Assembly: GCA_019418305.1 (NCBI GenBank)
Contig: DYCA01000015.1
Location: 1-6,969 of the forward strand
Source: Clostridiales bacterium
Lineage (GTDB): Bacteria > Bacillota > Clostridia > Oscillospirales > Butyricicoccaceae
Length of the DNA stretch: 6,969 bases
Direction of reading: 5' to 3'
In this document: positions 1-5,833 of the stretch, one piece after another
Position numbering within the stretch: position 1 is the stretch's first letter
Layout of the letters: every line of letters starts with the position of its first letter
Made by a program: the position numbers and the translations under genes
The notes under the pieces: generated by a model
Databases searched by the model: none
What the model saw: only the letters and a program-made list of their open reading frames with translations
What the model was told of the DNA's origin: nothing

Positions 1-1242
1 GCGCAGACACGCAAGCTGTTCAAGGTGTGCGCGATGCGCGGCGTGCCGATCTTCACCTTCATCAACAAGATGGATCGAGAGTCGCGCGACCCGTATGAGC
101 TGCTTGAGGAGATTGAGAACGAGCTGGGCATCGGTACGTATGCGGTTAACTGGCCGATCGGTTCGGGTAAACGCTTCAAAGGCGTCTATGATCGTATGGA
201 CGACGAGGTTATCGCCTTTGAAGGCGCGGATTTTCGTCATGAGGTCAAGGCGCAGCGTCTGTCGATTGACGATCCGATCCTTGAGGGGCTGCTGCCTGAG
301 GATCAGTATCAGACGCTGATTGACGACGTAGAGCTGCTCTCCGGTGCAGGTGATGAGTTCGATTTGCAGGCGGTGCATGAGGGCAAGCTGTCGCCAGTGT
401 TTTTCGGTTCAGCACTGACCAACTTCGGCGTAGAACCGTTTCTCAAGAAGTTCCTGCAAATGACCCCGCCGCCGACCGCCCGCACGGCCGACATCGGTGT
501 AATTGATCCGTTTGAGGACCATTTCTCGGCTTTTGTCTTTAAAATTCAGGCCAATATGAACAAGGCGCACCGCGACCGCATTGCATTTATGCGAATTTGC
601 TCGGGCAAATTCGAGCGCGGTCAGGAGGTGCTGCATGTGCAGAGCGGCAAAAAGATGGTGCTGGCTGCGCCGCAGCAGCTGATGGCGCAGGACCGCTCGA
701 TTGTGGATGAAGCGTATGCAGGCGACATCATCGGTATCTTTGATCCGGGTGTGTTCTCGATTGGCGACACCGTGTGCGATCCGAAGCGCAAGTGCATGTT
801 TTCGGGCATTCCGACCTTTGCACCCGAGCTGTTTGCTACCGTTCGTCAGAAAGACACGCTCAAGCGTAAGCAGTTCGTCAAGGGCGTGGAGCAGATTGCG
901 CAGGAGGGCGCCATCCAGATTTTCCGCGAACCGGGCGCCGGCATGGAGTCCGTCATTGTGGGCGTGGTGGGCGTGCTGCAATTCGAGGTGCTGGAATACC
1001 GCTTGAAAAACGAGTATAACGTTGAGATCATCCGCGAAAACCTGCCGTATGAGCATGTGCGCTGGGTGGAAAATGACGAGCCGGATTTTGATCTCAAGGC
1101 GCTTCAGCTTACAAGCGACACCAAAATTGTTGAGGATCTCAAGGGGAACAGTCTGCTGCTGTTTTCCTCTCCGTGGAATATCACGTATGCGCTTGACCAT
1201 AACGAAAACCTGCGTCTGGCTGAGTTTTCGGAAAACGCATAA
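1..1242 (+). CDS. prfC: Peptide chain release factor 3 (RF3), 3' portion; start lies off the left edge
   Basis: RF3 is a cytoplasmic translational GTPase that removes RF1 or RF2 from the ribosome after peptide release. The frame is open from base 1, so the gene is partial. The 413 residues present, against a usual length of about 525-530, lack the P-loop and the DTPGH region. What is visible: the opening QTRKLFKVCAMRGVPIFTF stretch typical of RF3; the G4 motif NKMD at residues 22-25 of the fragment; a G5-like GSAL at 136-139 followed by NFGVEPFL; then a domain II with FSAFVFKIQANMN and IAFMRICSGKFERG, and a domain III with GVVGVLQFEVLEYRL. These distinguish RF3 from EF-G, TypA and LepA. A GTG at base 25 is internal and is not the start. 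The gene ends at a TAA, 36 bp before a strong hairpin. The carboxy terminus is complete and no lesion is seen. Confidence 0.96.
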   Translation, partial: AQTRKLFKVCAMRGVPIFTFINKMDRESRDPYELLEEIENELGIGTYAVNWPIGSGKRFKGVYDRMDDEVIAFEGADFRHEVKAQRLSIDDPILEGLLPEDQYQTLIDDVELLSGAGDEFDLQAVHEGKLSPVFFGSALTNFGVEPFLKKFLQMTPPPTARTADIGVIDPFEDHFSAFVFKIQANMNKAHRDRIAFMRICSGKFERGQEVLHVQSGKKMVLAAPQQLMAQDRSIVDEAYAGDIIGIFDPGVFSIGDTVCDPKRKCMFSGIPTFAPELFATVRQKDTLKRKQFVKGVEQIAQEGAIQIFREPGAGMESVIVGVVGVLQFEVLEYRLKNEYNVEIIRENLPYEHVRWVENDEPDFDLKALQLTSDTKIVEDLKGNSLLLFSSPWNITYALDHNENLRLAEFSENA

Positions 1243-1278
1243 GCGTCTGATAGGATAAAAGCAGCCAACAAAGCGATA

Positions 1279-1321
1279 AAACAGGCTCCATTTATGCATA
1301 CAGCATAAATGGAGCCTGTTT
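1279..1321. terminator. Perfect 19-bp hairpin between convergent genes, probably a bidirectional terminator
   Basis: The arms at 1279-1297 and 1303-1321 pair perfectly around a 5-nt loop (ATACA). The stem lies 36 bp after the prfC stop and 43 bp beyond the stop of the leftward zinc-ribbon gene, where a shared terminator would be expected. The outer pairs are A:T, giving a short U run at the 3' end of the hairpin on each strand (TGTTT rightward, TGTTTTA leftward). Neither strand has a long U tract, so efficiency is uncertain. Confidence 0.75.
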
Positions 1322-1364
1322 GCAGATCTATCGGAGATTTGCCGCTGAAGCAAGTGCATGTACC

Positions 1365-2285
1365 TTATCCGGTTTGCACACTGGTCAGAGGCACAAAGAC
1401 AGACGTGCCGAAAATGCCCACCTGTTCCGCGTCCTGCAGTGTGACCAGACCGGTTTCACGGTCCACATAAACCACCAGCCATAAGTCGGTATTTTCCTGC
1501 CGGGCGTCATATCTGTCATACAGATTGCCGTCGTAGCTCCACTCGCTGCACGACAGGGCGAGGGTCAGACTGTCATATTGCGTGGGTGGAAAGTTTTCAT
1601 CATAGATTCCTTCGTCGGGGTAATTGTAAATACACCAAGTATACCCATGTTCCTCGTAGGTACCGGTGCCGTCATCCATGCGCAGCGTATAATCACCCAT
1701 TTCTCCCGGATCGACCTGCAAATCAAGCGTCGTGCCGTCTGCCAGTGTTGCCGCTGCGTGTTCGCCCGTCAGGTCGTATAGAGCGGCATAGATGCTGACA
1801 TAATTATCCGAATCATATGTATATTCCTGGCCTCGCTCGTAATACAGTGCGCCATCATCATAGCTGACCCAATCCTCAGCCTCGGCTTCTGCATCCGGCT
1901 CGTTTGAATCCCAATCGTCGAGAAGGATTTCAAACGAACTGCTGCCGTCAAAAAAGTTATCGAATAGGTTCATTACCATCGGAATCAAAGAAGGCAGCAC
2001 ATTGATCAGCAAGATGGCAACCACAACAACTGCAACAACCTTGCCGGTTCCTTTTTTTACTTCACGAATCGGTTTCACGCTGGCTTTGGCTTTTTGTGCA
2101 CGTATGGGTGTTTTTCGTGTGCGCGTTTTCTGATAGGTTGGCTCATCTTCGAATTGCTTTTCTCGCCACGCGGCTGCCTTCTTTTCCAGTTCGCCGACAC
2201 ACCCGCGAGTACCTGCACGTGCGCCGCAGATCGGACACTCTCTCTCCTCGTCGCTGTAGTTGATGCCACAATGCTGACACTTCAT
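1365..2285 (-). CDS. Zinc-ribbon single-pass membrane protein of unknown function
   Basis: The 306-residue protein is not one I can name. Residues 1-21 form a zinc ribbon with Cys3, Cys6, Cys17 and Cys20 (CxxC-x10-CxxC; the second knuckle is CPICG), as in many Firmicute 'zinc ribbon domain-containing' proteins. A basic, charged cytoplasmic linker runs to about residue 81. One hydrophobic helix follows at about 82-107 (VVAVVVVAILLINVL), which suggests an N-in, C-out topology. The remaining 200 residues are strongly acidic, especially 123-146, rich in Tyr and Asp, and contain only two Cys (218 and 246) that could form a disulfide. The ATG at 2285 has a G-rich Shine-Dalgarno (AGGGGGG) 8 nt upstream and a clear promoter at 2312-2340. 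The gene therefore appears to be transcribed alone and to end at the shared hairpin. The external domain could sense or bind something at the cell surface, but nothing in the sequence shows what. Confidence 0.85.
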   Translation of the reverse strand: MKCQHCGINYSDEERECPICGARAGTRGCVGELEKKAAAWREKQFEDEPTYQKTRTRKTPIRAQKAKASVKPIREVKKGTGKVVAVVVVAILLINVLPSLIPMVMNLFDNFFDGSSSFEILLDDWDSNEPDAEAEAEDWVSYDDGALYYERGQEYTYDSDNYVSIYAALYDLTGEHAAATLADGTTLDLQVDPGEMGDYTLRMDDGTGTYEEHGYTWCIYNYPDEGIYDENFPPTQYDSLTLALSCSEWSYDGNLYDRYDARQENTDLWLVVYVDRETGLVTLQDAEQVGIFGTSVFVPLTSVQTG

Positions 2286-2311
2286 ATGGAAAGCCCCCCT
2301 TCTATGGTTTC

Positions 2312-2340
2312 ATCATAGCAGAGAAGGGAGACGTGCGCAA
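2312..2340 (-). promoter_or_regulatory. Sigma-A-like promoter with extended -10 for the zinc-ribbon gene
   Basis: On the minus strand the -35 is TTGCGC (bases 2335-2340; 3 of 6 consensus). A 17-bp spacer follows, then TATGAT (2312-2317; 5 of 6) preceded by TGC, an extended -10. The predicted start is near 2305, leaving a leader of about 20 nt. The -35 starts just beyond the stop codon of the upstream PF06541 gene. Confidence 0.65.
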
Positions 2341-2342
2341 GT

Positions 2343-2993
2343 TTAATTCGGCAAATTGTACAGCAGCATTTCAATTCTGGCCGGGTCAATCACCTGAAGT
2401 TCGTCCTGTGCTGCTGAGTGGACCGCAATTCCCTGTCCGGTGTTCGGATGCAGTGTGGAAGCACAAAAATCCAGTGCAAACAATGCAATCAGCAGTACGC
2501 ACAGAAGCGGGAACACGTCATGCGGCAGCCGTCGAAACATTCGCAGCAGCATGGGAGCGGCCAGATATACCGCCGTACAGCAGCCTAGGCCGAACACCAA
2601 CGCGGTCGGCAGACTCACCAAACCATCTATGTTGAGCGGATATCCGCTGTAATCCCACCAGCGAAGGTCGTAAACGGCCAGCAGATACCGGCCTGTTGCA
2701 AACTCCATGACCGTGGAAAGCATCGCGCCCAACGCAAACACAAGAATCGGCTGTGTGGAAAAACGATCCAGCAGCAGTACGGACAGCAACCCGCCCACGC
2801 CGTAAATCGGGAGCCAAGGTCCGAGCATGGTGCCGCGGTTGACCAGTTCGCCGTCAAGCAGCAGGTGCAGTCCAACCTCCCACAGCCAGCCCGCCGACGA
2901 AAAGGCCAGAAACAGCCCCGCGATCTCGCAAAGCGTATATCGTCCCGCCGCGTCAAAGCGCGTTCGATGCACATATCGGAATACCGCCGTCAT
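2343..2993 (-). CDS. PF06541-type polytopic membrane protein ('putative ABC transporter permease')
   Basis: The 216-residue protein has about five membrane segments (roughly 22-42, 60-76, 84-104, 121-146 and 160-178). It carries the conserved blocks I associate with PF06541, often labelled a type IV ABC transporter permease: SAGWLWE at 33-39, VNRGTMLGPWLPIYG at 51-65, and RWWDYSGYPLNIDG at 111-124. The biochemical role of this family is not established, and no ATPase gene is coupled to this copy, so the transporter label should be read with caution. The open frame extends 19 codons upstream to 3050. I chose the ATG at 2993 because an exact AGGAGG sits 7 nt before it and the conserved domain starts soon after. 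The protein ends with a short polar tail after the last helix. It is 57 bp upstream of the zinc-ribbon gene in the same direction, but that gene has its own promoter. Confidence 0.88.
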   Translation of the reverse strand: MTAVFRYVHRTRFDAAGRYTLCEIAGLFLAFSSAGWLWEVGLHLLLDGELVNRGTMLGPWLPIYGVGGLLSVLLLDRFSTQPILVFALGAMLSTVMEFATGRYLLAVYDLRWWDYSGYPLNIDGLVSLPTALVFGLGCCTAVYLAAPMLLRMFRRLPHDVFPLLCVLLIALFALDFCASTLHPNTGQGIAVHSAAQDELQVIDPARIEMLLYNLPN

Positions 2994-3000
2994 ATCTATC

Positions 3001-3006
3001 CCTCCT
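3001..3006 (-). promoter_or_regulatory. Ribosome binding site that fixes the start of the PF06541 gene
   Basis: Minus-strand AGGAGG lies 7 nt before the ATG at 2993. The upstream in-frame start at 3050 has no comparable site and lies upstream of the predicted promoter -10. Confidence 0.8.
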
Positions 3007-3020
3007 GCTGTTGCCCTTTC

Positions 3021-3026
3021 ATTGTA
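3021..3026 (-). promoter_or_regulatory. Possible -10 element for the PF06541 gene
   Basis: Minus-strand TACAAT (5 of 6 to consensus) lies 28 nt before the start codon. No good -35 hexamer is visible at 16-19 bp spacing, so this is a weak call. A promoter somewhere here is expected because a terminator at 3096-3122 separates the gene from the upstream ABC operon. Confidence 0.4.
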
Positions 3027-3095
3027 CACAGAAATTCTTTGTAATTTCACCGCAAAACTCTTAAGATTTTATGAGTATTTTGCAGTTTAGGGTGC

Positions 3096-3122
3096 AAAAA
3101 GGGACGCGCGGAAACGCGTCCC
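3096..3122 (-). terminator. Intrinsic terminator of the GntR-ABC operon
   Basis: On the minus strand GGGACGCG (3115-3122) pairs with CGCGTCCC (3101-3108) around a 6-nt loop. Five U residues follow (3096-3100). It lies 14 nt after the permease stop codon, in the correct orientation. Confidence 0.88.
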
Positions 3123-3136
3123 CGTGTATGCGCTGC

Positions 3137-3943
3137 TTATTCCAGATTCAGCTTATGCTGAAGGATATAATGTGTGCCGGCATAACAGATTGCACCCGGT
3201 ATCGCCGTTGCGACACAGAAGCCGAGCAGCACTCCGTGCACCAACGTCTGCTGCGGCACGCCGTTGAGCGCATTGGCCAGCGCAGTCATCACGGTTTGCA
3301 TCGGGCCGTTCGCCAAACCGACCATCACAAAACTCAGTACGAACTGCGCTGCGGTGGACAGCACGAAATACCACACGACCGACATCAGTACGCGATGCTT
3401 TTTCGCCAGATGACCAAGTGCCATGCACAGGTAAAGATACAGCACGCCGCTGATTATGGAAATCACCAACAGTAAAATTCCCTCGATCAGATACCCCAGT
3501 ACGTTTGGATCTTCAGCTACCGAGCGACCAAACTCGCCCAATACCATACTGATGCCCCAAATCAGACCGGTGTTCGCGCCGAGGATTGAAATGCTCAACG
3601 CTGCGACGATGCCGCTCAGGCAGCAGATTGCCACCGCAATGATCACCTTGCTCCAAATGTGTTGTGTGACCGTCACGGGCAGTGTAAACATCAGATAGCC
3701 CTCGTCACCGAGCAGATTTTTGTAAAACCGTTGGATCAGGATAACCGCGGTCACGACGAACGCCGCAACCAGCAGTGCAAAGTACAGCATCGCAAGGATG
3801 GCGGTTGGGATACCGTTCATAATATCCTGTGCGCCATCGGTCGCCATCAGAGCGCTGACGATGCTCATCAACAGCATCGCGCCGTATAGCGGCAGGCAGA
3901 TACGCGCGCACGCTTTCCATTCGTATTTTAACAGCTTCAGCAT
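3137..3943 (-). CDS. ABC transporter permease of a YtrA-type operon
   Basis: The 268-residue integral membrane protein would form the channel for the ATPase encoded immediately upstream. About six hydrophobic segments are visible (roughly 13-33, 48-71, 97-120, 154-177, 186-208 and 236-258). Two blocks typical of Firmicute ABC-2-like permeases in this context are present: RFYKNLLGDEGYLMFTLPV at 72-90, on the cytoplasmic side after the second helix, and a C-terminal YILQHKLNLE. The ATG at 3943 overlaps the ATPase stop by 7 bp, and its GGGAGG ribosome binding site lies inside the ATPase gene, so translation is probably coupled. With one permease and one ATPase in the operon, a homodimeric transporter is the simplest model. 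The substrate cannot be told. It could be a lipid, peptide antibiotic or envelope component, as for other YtrA-linked systems. Confidence 0.9.
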   Translation of the reverse strand: MLKLLKYEWKACARICLPLYGAMLLMSIVSALMATDGAQDIMNGIPTAILAMLYFALLVAAFVVTAVILIQRFYKNLLGDEGYLMFTLPVTVTQHIWSKVIIAVAICCLSGIVAALSISILGANTGLIWGISMVLGEFGRSVAEDPNVLGYLIEGILLLVISIISGVLYLYLCMALGHLAKKHRVLMSVVWYFVLSTAAQFVLSFVMVGLANGPMQTVMTALANALNGVPQQTLVHGVLLGFCVATAIPGAICYAGTHYILQHKLNLE

Positions 3944-4644
3944 GCGAACACCTCCCGGAACAGCATATCAACGGATTTTCCATGTTCCTCCCGAATCGTG
4001 TCCACGCTCTCATGCAGCGTCATCACACCGTTTTTCAGGAAGATGACCTCGTCGAGCACACGCTCGATATCCGCAATCAGGTGCGTAGACAGCAGCACCG
4101 CGGCATCCTCGCTGTAATTCGACAGGATTGTGTTGAGGATGTAGTCGCGCGCGGCCGGGTCCACGCCCGCGATAGGCTCGTCGAGCAGGAACAGCTTGGC
4201 CTTGCGGCTCATCGTCAGGATGAGCTGCACCTTTTCCTTCGTGCCCTTGGACAGCGTCTTGAGACGGTCAAGCGAATTGATGTGCAGCGATTGCAGCATA
4301 TCGTTTGCCTTGACACGGTCAAAATCCGCGTAGAAATCGGCAAAGAAATCCATCAGGTCGGATACCCGCATCCAGTCGTTCAGGTATGCCCGGTCTGGCA
4401 GATAGCTGACTACACTGTGCGTATGCACGCCGGGCGCCTGTCCGTCTACCAGCACACTGCCGGCGGTTGGCTGAATCAAGCCGTTAATCAGTTTAATCAA
4501 AGTTGTCTTACCCGAACCATTCGGACCAAGCAGACCGACAAACCGGCCGCCGCTCAATGTCAGGTTCAGATTGTCGAGTGCCTTCACGCTGCCATAGGTC
4601 TTGGTCAGACCCGCACAGACAATCAGCTCATTTTTTTGTTCCAT
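3937..4644 (-). CDS. ABC transporter ATP-binding protein, YtrB-like
   Basis: The 235-residue cytoplasmic ATPase powers the adjacent permease. Walker A is GPNGSGKTT at 40-48. The ABC signature is LSKGT at 131-135, in place of the classical LSGGQ. Walker B is LFLLDEP at 151-157 with catalytic Glu156. The D-loop region is AGVDP and the switch His is His188 in STHL. At the Q-loop position the protein reads YLPDR (81-85), with no obvious Gln. This combination is one I associate with the YtrB-like branch of exporters linked to GntR regulators. The frame is open to 4707, but I prefer the ATG at 4644: an AGGAG lies 7 nt before it, family similarity begins just after it, and the longer form would overlap the repressor gene by 80 bp. 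With this start the overlap with the repressor is 17 bp. Confidence 0.93.
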   Translation of the reverse strand: MEQKNELIVCAGLTKTYGSVKALDNLNLTLSGGRFVGLLGPNGSGKTTLIKLINGLIQPTAGSVLVDGQAPGVHTHSVVSYLPDRAYLNDWMRVSDLMDFFADFYADFDRVKANDMLQSLHINSLDRLKTLSKGTKEKVQLILTMSRKAKLFLLDEPIAGVDPAARDYILNTILSNYSEDAAVLLSTHLIADIERVLDEVIFLKNGVMTLHESVDTIREEHGKSVDMLFREVFAC

Positions 4645-5014
4645 TCTGATTCTCCTCCCCTTGACGCTTTTCGAGCAGACGGTATACCTCCTGCTCGGAG
4701 AAGCCAAGCTGGCTCATGCCAGCCAGAAATTCCGCAATACGTTCTCTTGCGATTTGTTCCCGAATCTTCTGAATCATCTCTTTATCCTCCGTCACATAGC
4801 GTCCGCTGGTCCGGTTGGTGTACATCAGCCCTTCGCGCTCCATATCTGCCAGCGCACGCTGCATCGTGTTGGGGTTTACCCCTGCCTGCGCTGCCAGTTC
4901 GCGTACCGCCGGGACTTTATCTCCCGCCGCCAGCTGGCCGCTGACGATCTGTTCGGTCAGTATTTCTACCAGCTGCTGGTAGATTGGACGATCGCCTCGC
5001 AGTTGCCATTGCAT
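4628..5014 (-). CDS. GntR-family transcriptional regulator, YtrA subfamily
   Basis: The protein is 128 residues, the usual size for the YtrA subfamily, which has a DNA-binding domain and only a short C-terminal dimerisation helix region. The N-terminal PIYQQLVEILTEQIVSGQL and GDKVPAVRELAAQAGVNPNT stretches (10-50) are the hallmark GntR winged helix-turn-helix. The recognition helix is at about 45-58, followed by the wing (GLMYTNRTSGRYVTED). Residues 78-117 are predicted helical and would dimerise. The ATG at 5014 has GGAG 7 nt upstream. It is the first gene of the operon, followed by the ATPase with a 17-bp overlap. YtrA-type proteins generally repress their own operon, and the inverted repeat over its promoter fits this. 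The inducer is unknown. No enzyme-like ligand domain (FadR, HutC or MocR type) is present. Confidence 0.94.
   Translation of the reverse strand: MQWQLRGDRPIYQQLVEILTEQIVSGQLAAGDKVPAVRELAAQAGVNPNTMQRALADMEREGLMYTNRTSGRYVTEDKEMIQKIREQIARERIAEFLAGMSQLGFSEQEVYRLLEKRQGEENQNGTKK
4652..4656 (-). promoter_or_regulatory. Ribosome binding site that fixes the ATPase start
   Basis: Minus-strand AGGAG, within GGGGAGGAGA, lies 7 nt before the ATG at 4644 and inside the 3' end of the repressor gene. It favours 4644 over the open-frame start at 4707. Confidence 0.8.
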
Positions 5015-5035
5015 AGCCTCGCTCCTCTCTTGTCA

Positions 5036-5058
5036 TGTTATATTATGATAATAATACA
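5036..5058. promoter_or_regulatory. Candidate GntR operator: 23-bp imperfect inverted repeat
   Basis: Centred on base 5047, TGT-TA-TATTAT-G-ATAATA-AT-ACA pairs at 9 of 11 positions per arm; the mismatches are at 5039/5055 and 5040/5054. It covers the -10 hexamer (5048-5053) and the predicted start of the leftward promoter, a position suited to autorepression. Assigning it to the adjacent GntR protein is inference from position. The AT-rich composition makes some symmetry likely by chance. Confidence 0.5.
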
Positions 5059-5076
5059 ATAATACACGATTGTCAA
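5048..5076 (-). promoter_or_regulatory. Sigma-A-like promoter of the GntR-ABC operon
   Basis: On the minus strand a perfect TTGACA (5071-5076) is followed by a 17-bp spacer and TATTAT (5048-5053; 5 of 6). The predicted start is near 5041, giving a leader of about 27 nt before the repressor ATG. Confidence 0.82.
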
Positions 5077-5086
5077 CCCCTGACAA
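5070..5086. promoter_or_regulatory. Short inverted repeat over the -35 of the leftward promoter
   Basis: TTGTCA (5070-5075) and TGACAA (5081-5086) are exact inverted copies 5 bp apart. The left arm largely coincides with the -35 of the GntR promoter. The right arm ends 7 bp before the -35 of the divergent promoter. It could be a second regulator site or simply a consequence of the TTGACA box. Confidence 0.35.
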
Positions 5087-5093
5087 AAAATAT

Positions 5094-5122
5094 TTTTCAT
5101 CTGGCGTTGGCTATGCTATAAT
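5094..5122 (+). promoter_or_regulatory. Extended -10 promoter for the divergent membrane gene
   Basis: TTTTCA (5094-5099; 4 of 6) is followed by a 17-bp spacer and a perfect TATAAT (5117-5122), preceded by TGC as an extended -10. Transcription would start near 5129, about 19 nt before the ATG at 5148. Confidence 0.8.
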
Positions 5123-5132
5123 AGGCCATATC

Positions 5133-5137
5133 GGAGG
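5133..5137 (+). promoter_or_regulatory. Ribosome binding site that fixes the start at 5148
   Basis: GGAGG lies 10 nt before the ATG at 5148. The longer open frame beginning with TTG at 5070 would start upstream of the promoter and so could not be translated from this transcript. Confidence 0.75.
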
Positions 5138-5147
5138 AACGATATTT

Positions 5148-5720
5148 ATGAAAATTTACCCCCATCTACGTGTGCTTTGGGTCGCTTCGGCCGTATCTGC
5201 AGCAACCAATCTGGCAGCGCTGAGCAATTCTATGTCGGTTTTGCTGGCCGCCAACATCATTAATCTGATATGTTATGGCGTAATCGCTTATGTATTGTAT
5301 CGTCTTTCAGACGAAAGTGCGCTGCTGGGCCGTGCGTTTCCTGCGCAACTGCTCTGTATTGCACTGATTGCACTGGCGCTGGTGTGTACGCAGCTGGCAG
5401 ACGGCAACATCATGCTGCAAAACTTTATGTCCCTGCTGTCTATGGCAGGCAGCGTTGCGGGATTGCTCAGTGAGTATTATCTGTACTGGGGGCTGGATGA
5501 GCGTATCATCCCCTATGCCTATAACTATCCCGCGCGCCGCATCCGCTGGTGCCTGTATGCACCGCTGCTGGGCGCATTTGTCGCCAGTGCACTCATCCTG
5601 ATCGCATTGCCGCTGCCTGCGGTATTCGTGCAGCTGGTGGCACAAATCATACCGCTCGTGCTGCTGTGGCAGTACATGCGTGCGGTACAGATGCGCGAGG
5701 ACGAGCCGCTGTCCTTTTAA
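5148..5720 (+). CDS. Polytopic membrane protein of unknown function, divergent from the GntR repressor
   Basis: I do not recognise this 190-residue protein. It is very hydrophobic, with about five to six membrane segments (roughly 8-26, 29-52, 64-82, 91-115, 135-155 and 159-178). The most distinctive part is the polar loop between the fourth and fifth segments: SEYYLYWGLDERIIPYAY at 108-125, then NYPARRIRW at 126-134. This loop is rich in Tyr and Arg and likely cytoplasmic. The C-terminal tail is short and charged (MREDEPLSF). There is no ATPase motif, signal peptide or recognisable enzyme motif. It has its own strong promoter in the control region shared with the GntR-ABC operon, and it ends 11 bp before a hairpin. 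Shared control suggests, but does not show, a role linked to that transporter, such as envelope stress or lipid or drug response. Confidence 0.82.
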   Translation: MKIYPHLRVLWVASAVSAATNLAALSNSMSVLLAANIINLICYGVIAYVLYRLSDESALLGRAFPAQLLCIALIALALVCTQLADGNIMLQNFMSLLSMAGSVAGLLSEYYLYWGLDERIIPYAYNYPARRIRWCLYAPLLGAFVASALILIALPLPAVFVQLVAQIIPLVLLWQYMRAVQMREDEPLSF

Positions 5721-5724
5721 CGTG

Positions 5725-5781
5725 AAAAAATCCCCGGAAGCAATAAACAGGTACTTTGCCCGCAAGTTTATTGTTCCGGGG
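5725..5781 (-). terminator. Intrinsic terminator, strongest for leftward transcription
   Basis: CCCCGGAA (5732-5739), a bulged G (5740) and CAATAAAC (5741-5748) pair with 5766-5781 across a 17-nt loop. On the minus strand the stem is followed by a run of six U residues (5725-5730). On the plus strand only CUAAUUUAU follows, so it may also act as a weaker end for the rightward membrane gene, whose stop is at 5718-5720. It backs up the terminator at 5795-5833. Confidence 0.78.
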
Positions 5782-5794
5782 CTAATTTATGCAT

Positions 5795-5833
5795 AAAAAT
5801 GCATCACACTCGCTTCTCTGCGGGTGTGATGCA
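5795..5833 (-). terminator. Intrinsic terminator downstream of the YczE-family gene
   Basis: TGCATCACAC (5800-5809) pairs perfectly with GTGTGATGCA (5824-5833). The stem continues by one G:U and three G:C pairs to a 6-nt loop, 14 bp in all. On the minus strand the hairpin is followed by UUUUUA (5794-5799). On the plus strand no U run follows, so it serves leftward transcripts. Confidence 0.75.

Noticed and set aside
409..1359. A 316-codon open frame on the minus strand opposite prfC
   Set aside because: It lies antisense to a clearly conserved RF3 coding region, runs through the terminator hairpin, and its translation is His- and Arg-rich with no domain. It is a by-product of the codon use of prfC.
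4628..4644. Run of seven A residues at the GntR-ATPase overlap as a programmed frameshift site
   Set aside because: Fusing the repressor to the ATPase would need a +1 (or -2) shift, not the usual -1 shift, and the ATPase has its own good ribosome binding site. Ordinary translational coupling explains the overlap.
3982..4944. A 320-codon open frame on the plus strand across the ATPase and GntR genes
   Set aside because: It is the antisense shadow of two well-supported conserved genes, spans their overlap, and has no recognisable domain.
5786..5797. 12-bp palindrome TTTATGCATAAA, resembling the inner part of the hairpin at 1279-1321
   Set aside because: It is short, AT-rich and lies between two terminators. 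The likeness to the other hairpin covers only common AT-rich bases, so I do not treat them as a repeat family.
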